From contig CM076193.1 of the NCBI GenBank assembly GCA_038277395.1, positions 149,657,813 to 149,721,812 of the forward strand: a stretch of 64,000 bases of DNA. Direction: 5' to 3'. The notes beneath the pieces were generated by a model that searched no databases, was not told the DNA's origin, and saw only the letters and a program-made list of their open reading frames with translations. Both the position numbers and the translations under genes were made by a program. Shown here one piece after another: positions 13,901 through 22,275 of this stretch (its first letter is position 1; every line of letters starts with the position of its first letter). The DNA comes from Dryocosmus kuriphilus (Eukaryota > Arthropoda > Insecta > Hymenoptera > Cynipidae).

Positions 13901-16272
13901 ATAAACTGGAATTAAAATGGAGATTAATTGTGCGTACTGTTGGTTGTCCTTCTTACAACTTAGGTAAATATATTTCCAACATTTTAAAGCCAATTTCAGG
14001 TGTTTCAGGAACAACTTTAAAAAATAGTTGGGAACTTAAAGAAATAATTAAAAATATAGTTGTTCCTCCTGACCATTCTCTGATTTCTTTGGACGTCATT
14101 GCTATGTTTGACAGTATTCCATTGGATTTAGCTTTGGATTGTGTAGAAGAAAAATTGAATCTGAATCATAATTTAGCTAGTATTAGCAAAAATGAGATTC
14201 TGATTGCCACGCGTTTCGTTTTCAACAACATGGTTTTTTCGTTTAATAATAAATTTTATAGGCAGCTTTCAGGTTGCCCTATGGGTTCGCCTTTGTCTCC
14301 AGTTTTATCGAATTTAGTTCTCGAGGACATAGAAAATAGAGCTTTAGCTCTATTAGATTTTACTCCAATACTTTTCAAGAGATATGCAGATGATGTGTTC
14401 ACGATCATTCCTACTAATAAAATTGAAGAATTTTTTAACACTTTTAATAGCATTGAACCTTCTGTTCAGTTTACTCTTGAGCTTGAAGAAAATAATATTT
14501 TACATTTTCTAGATATTTCTCTTATTAAAATGATGGATAGTCACATTGAAACAAATTGTTATAAAAAAGAATCCTGGTCAGGTAGATACTTAAATTTTCA
14601 CTCTAATCATTCTTTAAACTCAAAAATTGGTTTAATTAAGAATTTGGTAGATAGATGTATTAAACTTAGTGATTTTAAATTCCGAAAATCAAATTTAATT
14701 CAATTAAAAATTACTTTATCACTGAACGACTATCCTATTAATTTAATTAATCTTATTATTAATGAAAGAATTAATGAAATTTATAATAGTGATTTGGTCA
14801 ATACGAAAAAGAACAAATGGCTTGAAACTCACAATAACACTGATTTAAAATTAACCTTACCTTATGTTGAGGGTTTATCAGAAAGATTAAAAGGTTCTTT
14901 AAAAAAATTTAATATCAATGTTTATTTCAAAAATGCATATTATCTAGATAAATTTTTAATTAACAAAAAAAAAAGATAAAGACAGTATCGAGAATTTAAG
15001 CGGTGTCATCTACAGAATCAGTTGTAAGGGTTGTAGTGGAGTGTACATCGGTGAAACTGGGAGGAGATTAAAAGATCGTATTGCGGAACATAAAGAGATT
15101 GTGTTGTTGGAAATCAGAACACGGGCTTAGCACAACATGCATGGAATTCAGATCATTTTTTTTATTTTGATTTCAAAAACATTAAAATTTTAGGTAAAGA
15201 AACTAATACATTTAAGAGACGGACTTTAGAACCCATTTTTATTAACAAATTTAAAAAATCTTCCATAAATTTAATAACCGAAACACCAAACATTAATAAG
15301 ATATATCAAAGTATCACCAAATGAAACATTTTCACTGTTCAAATTTCCCGCCTCCTCATCTGTATTGAATAGGTAAACCATATTTTTCCTTGAGCATGTA
15401 ACATAGTTTTATACCACATGTCACCGGATTTTAATGCTCTTTCTTCAATTTACTCCGTTCCATAACCTAAGTTCTTTTATTTACAAAAATGTAATTTTTT
15501 ACTTAAGTTCTTAGTCTCTCAAAAAATTTTTGGGAGAGACTAAGTTTTAATATTCAAATTATGGTTATTATATATAATTAAGGGAAAGCATTATAATCTC
15601 TAATATTACGCTAAATTGTTGACCATCTATCTATCTATGACTCGTTCAACAATGTTTCCTTTTTATTTTCGACAGGTTTGTGTTTTCTTTTGGTCCTTTT
15701 ATTTGAATTTTGCTGTTAAATTCGTAACCTCTTTTTGTATTTTAGAATTTTTAGACTTAAAAAAGGCCAACAGAATTTCGGCCGAAACGTTGTCAATAAT
15801 AAATGGAGTTTTAATGGACTACTCTTTTGTTTTATTATGAGTTTTTTAATCGACCGTCTAGACCAATTAAATATATTTTTTAACATTTTCCTTCATTTTT
15901 TGGAAAATTGTTAATTATCATATCGATAGACGTAAGTTGTTGCGAAAAAAGTGTCGGTAATGTTAGATCATTATTGCAGTTTCCTCATTCAGTTAAAAGA
16001 CGACCGTGCCTCATGAATAATTATCCAAAGATCATATTCCCAGGATTAATAATTCCCAAAATCCCAGAAGATTATGTGACTTACTTTGATAAATCCCTTT
16101 CGCTTCTTCTCACTCACCCATTGACCCTCTTCCAGGATTTATCCGAGATGCTACCGGAAGTTATGTTCTTGGGATCGCCTTCATCAACTCTATGTCAGGC
16201 TTGACGATTCTCATGTGGATGGTAGAAATGTTCTTAGTCTCTCGAAAAATAAAATCTCAGCCAAAACGATAG
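1929..16272 (+). CDS. Monocarboxylate-transporter-like protein (SLC16/MFS), 9 exons, 527 aa
   Basis: The exons are 1929-1994, 2090-2360, 2448-2611, 9708-9834, 9912-10028, 10127-10325, 10579-10889, 11606-11797 and 16136-16272. All introns are GT-AG, every junction keeps frame, and the total is 1584 nt. Exon 1 opens with MESIAPDGGWGWIIV, the MCT signature ([D/E]G[G/S]WGW) at the start of TM1. Exon 3 carries YFLEKRGRAMGIAMTLTGIG, the second MCT motif after TM4. Exons 5-6 are hydrophilic (CPDCSKDKEK to PEKTSDSKN), as expected for the TM6-TM7 cytosolic loop. Exons 7-9 give TM7-12 and end in a basic tail (SRKIKSQPKR). The family has 12 helices and exports or imports monocarboxylates or related solutes; the substrate cannot be read from sequence. 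Introns 3 (7.1 kb) and 8 (4.3 kb) are filled with transposons. Splice sites were chosen by eye. Confidence 0.85.
2940..3152. repeat. Left copy of about 213-bp direct repeat flanking LINE
   Basis: This segment, from TCACCTTCTGCC to GAATCATTTATT, recurs in the same orientation at 6174-6386 with roughly a dozen substitutions. The two copies exactly bracket the antisense LINE remnant. The left copy abuts the LINE's 3' tail, whose complement reads as TTTATTTAT. It is best explained as an unusually long target-site duplication. Confidence 0.75.
3153..6173 (-). mobile_element. 5'-truncated antisense LINE (non-LTR retrotransposon), degraded
   Basis: Read on the minus strand, three protein blocks follow in order. 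An EEP endonuclease C-terminus lies at about 6177-5824 (GDTVIDYILAEERIRK, then SEHFPVIATL). A reverse-transcriptase N-half lies at 5457-4954 (EAIAKLKGNKATREDGI, VVPLSKKGERKNVQDYRGIT). The RT C-half lies at 4702-4265 (AYADGIVLVAD, then FCYLGFWF). A C-terminal region at about 4123-3621 ends in a zinc-knuckle-like CRVCG. The frames are separated by shifts and stops. The catalytic YADD box is YADG (4547-4558), and the endonuclease SDH box is SEH, so the copy is dead. It resembles insect I/R1/Jockey-type LINEs; I cannot name the clade. The long Ser/Pro/Leu-rich plus-strand frames here are shadows. Confidence 0.8.
6174..6386. repeat. Right copy of about 213-bp direct repeat flanking LINE
   Basis: This is the second copy of 2940-3152. 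It begins where the LINE protein similarity stops, upstream of the residues MMWDEENEV on the minus strand. It ends at GAATCATTTATT followed by unique intron sequence. Confidence 0.75.
6781..6961 (+). pseudogene. Transposon-protein fragment, DUF8207-like
   Basis: An open stretch reads RRKYIKVGEKLYPKSSGLFE, then LLFKQKS, then NRNNYKEILIATNAFKNY. The pattern G-L-[FW]-E-L-L ... N-Y-K-E-I-L-x-x-T-N-A matches my recollection of a short domain (DUF8207) in arthropod transposon or Polinton-associated proteins; I could not search for it. It ends abruptly at the boundary with the hAT remnant. Upstream, 6570-6780 is richer in GC and CpG than its surroundings and may be part of the same element. Confidence 0.4.
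6962..9586 (-). mobile_element. hAT transposon remnant (ZMYM1/DUF4371-type), one end missing
   Basis: The right boundary reads, on the minus strand, CAGGCCTGGATTTACCATGC. It is followed by the CTAGGCGGTCGCC-like subterminal stretch I associate with ZMYM1-type hAT ends (here AGGCAGTCGCCTAG). The left end is truncated inside the C-terminal half of the transposase, next to a DUF8207-like fragment, so no 8-bp duplication can be checked. The element lies antisense in intron 3 of the transporter gene. Confidence 0.7.
7031..9272 (-). pseudogene. hAT transposase pseudogene (TTF zinc finger/DUF4371-like)
   Basis: Minus-strand blocks in order: an N-terminal segment at 9272-9021 (SGVEYRKRAAEKSKKNEEV, then TPKLTKFF). 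Next a TTF-type zinc-finger block at about 8590-7857 (YCVPCLLFGE, GWKNVGHRITHHENSNAHH). Then the DUF4371/RNase-H-like region at 7842-7031 (DSSPDISHVDQLSF, TPCAAHSLNLVG, SGTRWSAQ). Damage is clear: a TGA replaces the expected Trp codon in the DPATW stretch near 8550. There are frameshifts near 7890 and 7730, and the C-terminal hAT dimerisation domain is absent. It cannot encode an active transposase. The identification rests on recalled family motifs. Confidence 0.75.
11104..11464. mobile_element. MITE with internal tandem duplication
   Basis: The ends are inverted repeats TTACCCAGATAGC / GCTATCTGGGTAA, compatible with a TA target duplication. The body is rich in GTCAACTT/AGTTG motifs. Compared with the 190-bp copy at 12219-12408, this copy carries an extra near-identical block of about 170 bp. 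It sits in intron 7 of the transporter gene and has no coding capacity. Confidence 0.75.
12219..12408. mobile_element. MITE, single-unit copy
   Basis: This is a 190-bp relative of 11104-11464 with the same termini (CCAGATAGCC ... GCTATCTGGG) and the same GTCAACTT-rich body but no internal duplication. It lies in intron 8, just left of PLE-1. Confidence 0.75.
12503..13440 (-). repeat. PLE-1 left inverted arm
   Basis: This is the reverse complement of roughly 15000-15923. It contains an intact minus-strand GIY-YIG frame (13398-13117) with VYIGETGRRLKDRIAEHKRD and NTGLAQHAWNSDHF. The plus-strand counterpart is frameshifted. Its inner edge is fused directly to a reverse transcriptase lacking its N-terminus. 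Confidence 0.8.
13456..14979 (+). CDS. PLE-1 reverse transcriptase, N-terminally truncated
   Basis: An uninterrupted 507-codon frame, opening without an ATG at the fusion with the inverted arm. It shows PLE-type RT features: ADKGNVTVA, ALPKVHK, LISLDVIAMFDSI, GCPMGSPLSPVLSNLVLE, the catalytic FKRYADDVF (YADD at residues 310-313), and NFHSNHSLNSK near the end. PLE reverse transcriptases are telomerase-related and normally continue into a GIY-YIG endonuclease. Here the frame stops at 14977-14979, just before that region. The catalytic residues look intact, but the missing N-terminus and start argue against an autonomous copy. Confidence 0.85.
   Translation: MPINNIIANVENCINSLDQDEKKMNIRKTVTQLISNHNKMNASKKLDNSISLVNNFQKKPKNLLFLKADKGNVTVATDCNQYKETIENLLKNDILYKNIKTSMVPTIELKSNEIIKRWENKGYINYYTARNLNVHNSCVAKAYALPKVHKLELKWRLIVRTVGCPSYNLGKYISNILKPISGVSGTTLKNSWELKEIIKNIVVPPDHSLISLDVIAMFDSIPLDLALDCVEEKLNLNHNLASISKNEILIATRFVFNNMVFSFNNKFYRQLSGCPMGSPLSPVLSNLVLEDIENRALALLDFTPILFKRYADDVFTIIPTNKIEEFFNTFNSIEPSVQFTLELEENNILHFLDISLIKMMDSHIETNCYKKESWSGRYLNFHSNHSLNSKIGLIKNLVDRCIKLSDFKFRKSNLIQLKITLSLNDYPINLINLIINERINEIYNSDLVNTKKNKWLETHNNTDLKLTLPYVEGLSERLKGSLKKFNINVYFKNAYYLDKFLINKKKR
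15000..15324 (+). pseudogene. PLE-1 GIY-YIG endonuclease, frameshifted
   Basis: The plus-strand translation gives GVIYRISCKGCSGVYIGET, then RRLKDRIAEHK. The frame then breaks at about 15093, where the left arm reads on as RDCVVGNQ. Similarity resumes in another frame with NTGLAQHAWNSDHF and KETNTFKRR. The CxxC pair (CKGC) and the YIG motif are typical of PLE endonucleases. Confidence 0.75.
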
Positions 16273-16370
16273 TTTGTAAATTATTATATTCAAAAAATTG
16301 ACATTGAACGAATTAGCATTTCAACTGTTTTTTATTTCTTTATTTTAATGAATTTATCCAAAGTTATATA

Positions 16371-16376
16371 AATAAA
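16371..16376 (+). promoter_or_regulatory. Polyadenylation signal of the MCT-like gene
   Basis: AATAAA (within AATAAATAAA) lies 98 nt after the stop codon of the transporter gene. It is the first canonical signal downstream. Confidence 0.55.
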
Positions 16377-16380
16377 TAAA

Positions 16381-17826
16381 TTTTCTTTCGCATTTGTGAA
16401 ACTGTAAGGGAAAATCGGTATCGTTTTCTCGTTCAAGTTTACCTACTCATTGCCTTCTCATTAAGGCCGTGTCCTTGTTCGATCCCATTTCGCCTTTAGA
16501 ACGGATCTAATTAATGGACGATTCTTGGACTCCTTACGGAAGTACTGAATAAAATCCGACAGTGTCTTGACTCGGGAAAACAATGGTGCATTTTTCTCAC
16601 AACCTTTTTCCGGTCTCACGTTCTCACGCATTCAAGACGTTCCAGAGAGAATGTCAAAAGCGTGCGAGATACTGTTATGCCATTTAGCCTAGTAACCCTG
16701 CATCCTCAGGAAGACTCAAATTTATTCTTAGTGTTAGTGATTGTAAAAATTGAAACCAATTTTCCAATGCAAAAAGTACCATTTAAATTAATTGTATCAA
16801 TTTTACAAGTCAAAATCTACACGCTCTATCGATTGAACCAATTTTATGAAGATAATGTACTCTCTTACCTTGAATTAATAAATTTTTTACTAGTTGCATC
16901 AAGTCATTGAATTTTGACTGATGAATCATAGTTATTTCATCACATTTACTAATGCAAATAGCACAAAAATCCCGGATGGAATATATTTGTATTGAATCAA
17001 TATGAATATTCAAATTATCGACCTTCGAATTTATCGTTCTATCGATCTATCAATCGACATGCATCGATTTAAAAAGCAAGAGAGGCAACATGAAGACAAC
17101 CACAAACCGTTGTAAAACAACGAATATCACCCTCGTGAAAGTTTCGCAATGGATTTAAAACCATTTTAAACCAAACGACTCCGAATGATTTCGAATGATT
17201 ACGTATGAATCCGAAATCTGGTTCCGAAGCACGGACTCAATCGGAATCGAAGGAAAATCCATTCCGAATGAGTCCGTTCGATTACGATCCATTCCTTTTA
17301 AGTCCTTTTGAGTCCGTTTAAGTCCGAAGAAACTTTTCATTTCATCTGACTTCGTTAGACAAAGACATTCTTTCGGGAAATGTTAATCGAATGATTCCGA
17401 CGTTGAATCCGATTGGTTCCGAACAAATCTGACGTGGAGTCAATCGAACTCATTCGGACTCAAATGGACGCATTCACACGGAATCAAATGGATTCAAATT
17501 GGATTCCGTTTGGGTCCGAAACTTCCACCAGGGAAATAAATTCAGTATAATATCAATATATGCGCATTAAATAGTTTAAATATAATATTAAACCAAAAAC
17601 ACAAACAAAATTTTGTACAACAATTGATTAAAAAGTATCGAACAATTGGAGGGCCAACGCTAACGTTTCTGTGTCTTCAAAATATTATCCAGTTAAAAGT
17701 ATTTGATTTGAAGATGAATTATGATAGATTAAATGCGATGGTTTAATTGTCTAAGTCAATTTTTAATTGATTTTTCGAATCTGACGCTGAAGTTACTCTA
17801 ACCTCACTTTGAGAAACGTCCTGTAG
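16381..17826. other. Intergenic region with degenerate TCCGAATGA-type repeats
   Basis: No supported gene. From about 17155 to 17530 the sequence is built from loose repeats of TCCGAAT/GATTCCG/GAGTCCG on both strands, seemingly an old simple-sequence array. Frames of up to 82 codons near 16.7-17.0 kb show no recognisable domain. Confidence 0.5.
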
Positions 17827-20800
17827 GTAGCAATGTGCCGTTGAAAGTTTCATTTGGAAACTTTCACTTTGAAAGTTTCAAAACGTAAAATTTATGATCA
17901 AGACGAAATTTTTGACGAAACTTATGGAAATTTAACAAATGTAGCGTATATAAATTATATATTTTGGAACGTTTACATCACAAACATTATATATTAAAGT
18001 ATTTTATAAAATTTCAAGTCATTGTTAAAAACTTAAAAGGATTTGAAACAATTTCAAGTAATTTCAAAAAATTTCAAAGGGTTTTATATAATTTAGAGTG
18101 ATTTGAAAAAATTTTCGAAATATTTCAATGCATTTTAAAATATTTCAATAAATTTTGAAAGATTTCAAGCGACTTCAAATGATTTTAAGAAATTTCTGAC
18201 AATTTCAAGTGATTTGAAGAAATTTCGAAGGATTTTAAAGGATTTTCGAAGGATTCTGAAGGATCTTAAATAATCTAGTGATTCAAAAAAAATTCAAAAA
18301 ATTTTTAATCATTTTCAAATATCTTAGTCAATTTCGAAAGATTTTAAGAAATGATTTTTTAAAAATTGCAAAGGATTTTAAACGATATTAAAAGTTTAAA
18401 ACGATTTAAAATAATTTAGAACGATTTTAAGTACTTTAAAAATATTTTAAATTATTTAAAAGAATTTGGAATGATTTTTACAAAATTTTAAAATACATAA
18501 AGACATTTTAAAATATTTTTAAAAATTTGGAAGCATTTTAAGCGACTTCAAATTATTTAAAAATTTTTCAAGAGATTTTAAAGGATCGTGTAATATTTTA
18601 AGGAATTAAAATGATCTTGAAGAATTTCGAGGAAATTTAAAAAGATTTAATAGTAATAATGGTTTTTCAAAATTTTGTTTACGAATATTTTAAGATCTCT
18701 TTAGGGATTTGGAAATATTCTAAAGTATTTAAAAGTTGTTTTTGAATTTTAAAGAATATAAAGCGATTTTAAGCAGTTCTCAAAATATCTCAATAGATTT
18801 AAAAATATTTTTACTAAATTTTAGAAGATTTTCAGTGACTTTTTGATTTCTTAAGAGATTTTAAGGTATATCAAAGTATTTTAAATACATTTAAGTAATT
18901 TTAAAAACATTTTAAAGATATATTTAATTAATTATCTCAATTTCTAGTTTTAAACAAAGATAAACAGCTTTAATTCTTTAAAAACCATTGAAGTTCCTTC
19001 AAATTATTTTAATCCTTTTAAATATTTACAATTTCTTTATACCCCTCTAAAATCCCTCGAAACTCCTTTAAATCGCTTTAAATCGATTGAAATCCTTTCA
19101 AACTTTTAAAAATGGTTTGAGATCTATCATTGAAATATTTTTAAAATCACTTTAAGTTCTTTAAAATCATTCAAAATTCCTTGAATTTCCTTGGAAATTT
19201 CGTAATGCTTTAGAATCTCTAAAAGATTCCCAAAAATCATATGAAATCTCTTAAAATTCTTTGAAGTTTCTTTGAAATCCCTTAAAATTCTTTCAATTCA
19301 TTCAAAATTACCTAAATCTCTTAAAAATCCTAAAACTCATTTTAAACTTAGAAAATTTTCAAAAATCATTAGAAATATTTAAAAATAGTTTAAAGTTTTT
19401 GAAAATCCTTTATTATCCTCTGAAACTCCTAAAAATCATTTTAAATCCTTTTAAAATTTTATTAACATACTTTGAGATCTCCTGAACACTTTTAAAATAT
19501 TTTTTATTCCTTCAAATATCTAAATAATTCCTAAGAATCACTTAAAATCTCTTGATATTCTTTTAAGTTTCTTTGAAATATCTTGAAATTTTTCCAATGC
19601 ATTCAAAATGGCTTGAAATCCCTTAAAATTGCTTTGAAGTAGTTTATTTATTTTCTATTTTATAAAATCTCTTAAAGTTCTTGAAAATCACTGAAAATAT
19701 TTTGAAATTTTCGAAAATATTTTTAAAATTCCTTTAAATTCTTTCAAATCTCTTGAAATACTTTAAAATATTACAAAATCCTTTAAAATCTCTTGAAATT
19801 CCTTAAACTCTTTCTAAGTCGCTTAAGATCCATTGAAACCTTTTAAAATATTTAAAATATTTTTAAGATCATTCGAAATTCTTTAAAATGTTTCAAAGTT
19901 CTTGGAAATATCTTAAAATTACTATAAATTGTTTGAAATGTCTTCGAATGTTTAAAAATTATTCGAAATTTAATAAAATATTATTTATTATTTTAAAAAT
20001 CACTTCAACATCTTTAAAATGTTTTAATATCACTTAAATTTATTTAAAATACTTTGATATACCTTAAAATCTCTTAAGAAATCAAAAAGTCACTGAAAAT
20101 CTTCTAAAAATTAGTAAAAATATTTTTAAATCTATTGAGATATATTGAGATCTGCTTAAAATCGCTTTATATTCTTTAAAATTTAAAAACAATTTTTTAA
20201 TACTTTACAATATTTCCAAATCGCTTAAGAAATTTAAAAATATTCGTAAAAAAAATTTTGAAAAACTATTATTACTTTTAAATCTTTTAAATCCTTTAAA
20301 TCCTTTAAAATCTCTTGAAAAATTTTTAAATCATTTGAAGTCGCTTAAAATCCTACCAAATTTTTAAAAATATTTTTTAATGTTTTTGTTTATTTTAAAG
20401 TTTTGTAAAAATCATTCCAAATTCTTTTAAATACTTTAAAATATTTTTAAATTACTTAAAATCGTTTTAAATTATTTTAAATCCTTTTAAATTTTTAATA
20501 TCATTTAAAATCCTTTGAAATTTTTTTAAAAAATCATTTCTTAAAATCTTTCGAAATTGATTAAAATATTTGAAAATGATTAACAATTTTTTGAATTTTT
20601 TTTTGAATCACTAGATTGTTTAAGATCCTTCAGAATACTTCGAAAATCCTTTAAAATCCTTCGAAATTTCTTCAAATCTCTTGAAATTGTCATAAATTTC
20701 TTAAAATCATTTGAAGTCGCTTGACATATAAAACCCTTTGAAATTTTATAAAGTACTTCCATATATAATGGTTATAATGTAAACATTCCAAAATATATAT

Positions 20801-20926
20801 ATTATGTACGCTAAATTTGTTGAATTTTCATAAGTTTCGTCAAAAATTTCGTTGATCATAAATTTCACGTTTTGAAACTTTCAAAGTGAAAGTTTCCAAA
20901 TGAAACTTTCAACGGCACATTGCTAC
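17827..20926. mobile_element. 3.1-kb foldback element
   Basis: The termini are long inverted repeats: TAGCAATGTGCCGTTGAAAG on the left and its complement on the right, followed inward by AGTTTCATTTGGAAACTTTC. The pairing extends about 1 kb inward (for example 18790-18890 with 20050-20150), leaving about 1 kb of loop. The interior is a degenerate monotony of ATTTCAAG/GATTTTAAA on the left and TTTAAAATC on the right. There is no coding capacity, and no clear target duplication was found. The right end abuts a CAACGTTG-family repeat. Confidence 0.75.
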
Positions 20927-21060
20927 AACCGAAATAACCGTTGTGGCAACGTTGGTGCAACCGGTAAAATGTCCGCTTATGTTGAACGCCAAACGCCACC
21001 CTAATGTTGTTTCGATTGGTTGCCAGTAGGTAGTCCCAACGTTGGCGCACAACATATATA
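20927..21060 (-). repeat. CAACGTTG-family repeat, copy A
   Basis: Shares GTTGTGGCAACGTTGGTGCA, AACCGGTAAAATGTCCGC and GTCCCAACGTTGGCGCA with the copies at 22157-22275 (opposite strand), 48296-48487 and 60550-61010 (opposite strand). It preserves the uninterrupted CCCAACGTTGGCGCA that is split by the Transib in copy C. Confidence 0.7.
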
Positions 21061-21323
21061 TGTTATATATTTGTGTATATAGAAGCACATACATATACTA
21101 AAATAAAATAATTTAATTTATAATTTATTAATAATAAAATTTAATTTTTAATAAAAATTTTATTATAAACTAACGTAATAAGTAAAGATAAAATTAACTT
21201 AATTTATAAATATTATCAATAATATATTTAATTCATTAAAGTTAATTTTTAAATATTTTTATTTAAATAATCTTATAAATATATGTCTTAGGTTGAGGCA
21301 AACGCTGCACAACCGTCGCGTCG

Positions 21324-22156
21324 CACAGTGGGCGATTTTGGATTCAGTCAGACAGAAATTCAGTGACAGTACAATTTTTTACCGAATTAATTCATTCTAA
21401 TTTTAAAATACTCATAAATAATGGTGCTTATGAGATTGCCTGCCAAAACTCGGTTCTGATCAGCCAAAGTGTCGGGAAACGTCAGGGAACGTCGAAAATC
21501 GTCGGAGGTTATCGTCACCTTGAAGCATCTACTCAGTAGGTTGTAGATAGCGCTAAATTAACTATTGAAGTCAAAAGTAGGTTTGAAAATAATATACCCA
21601 TAATTTTTCTTTTGTCCTGTTCGATTAAAAAAATCAAAATCAAAAAAAATTTTTTTTCGAAAAATAAATTCCAGCAATCGATTCTACAGGAGAAATGATG
21701 TTAAAAACCTCATTTATATTTTTTTGTCACAGCTCATTTTGTTACTGTAAAACGACATAAACTGTTGCACAACGGTAAGTAAAATTGGTGCATCATATCT
21801 CAGCAAAAAAACTATTTGAATCAACTTCAAATTGACTACTGAATACGCAGTTATATTGAAAAAAAAAAAATCAGTATCTGCCCTTTTTTTATAATGGTTA
21901 ATTATTTGAACAAAATGGTTTAAACAAATTTAAAGTTATTTTAAAAATTAACTTGGAGCAATGGACTGACGACAACCTCCGACGATTTTCGACGTTCCCT
22001 GACGTTGTCCAAAGCTTTGGCTGATCAGAACCGAGTTTTGTCAGGAAATCCCATAAGTACCATTATTTACGAGTATTTTAAGAGCAGAATGAATTAATTC
22101 GGTTAAAAATTATACTGTCACTGAATTTCTGTCTGACTGAATCGAAAATTGCCCAC
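21324..22156. mobile_element. Non-autonomous Transib-like element
   Basis: The left end is CACAGTGGGC, the same first ten bases as the full Transib at 48488. About 200 bp of inverted repeat follows (GATTCAGTCAGACAGAAATT, CTCGGTTCTGATCAGCC, AACGTCGAAAATCGTCGG), matching the right arm at about 21958-22156 with modest divergence. The right end has lost the outermost CTGTG and reads GCCCAC directly before GTTGGGAC. The central 430 bp holds no ORF. It lies in a CAACGTTG-family repeat, like the full-length element. Confidence 0.65.
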
Positions 22157-22275
22157 GTTGGGACAACCTACTGGCAACCAATCGAAACAACATTAGGGCA
22201 GCGATTTGCGTTCAACATAAGCGGACATTTTACCGGTTGCACCAACGTTGCCACAACGATTATTCTGTCCTTCCA
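22157..22275 (+). repeat. CAACGTTG-family repeat, copy B
   Basis: Contains GTTGGGACAACCTACTGGC, AACATAAGCGGACATTTTAC and TTGCACCAACGTTGCCACAA, the reverse complement of copy A. Copies A and B thus form inverted flanks around 21061-22156. Confidence 0.65.

Larger units (their letters stand above)
12430..15926 (+). mobile_element. Penelope-like retroelement PLE-1
   Basis: The element is flanked by a 12-bp direct duplication TAGACGTAAGTT (12418-12429 and 15927-15938). It contains a PLE reverse transcriptase ORF followed by a GIY-YIG endonuclease region. Its outer parts (12503-13440 and about 15000-15923) are inverted copies of each other, each holding a GIY-YIG coding end plus the 3' noncoding region. 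About 70 bp of extra sequence lies between the left duplication and the inverted repeat, like the tails known for PLE insertions. It sits in sense orientation in intron 8 of the transporter gene. Confidence 0.85.
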
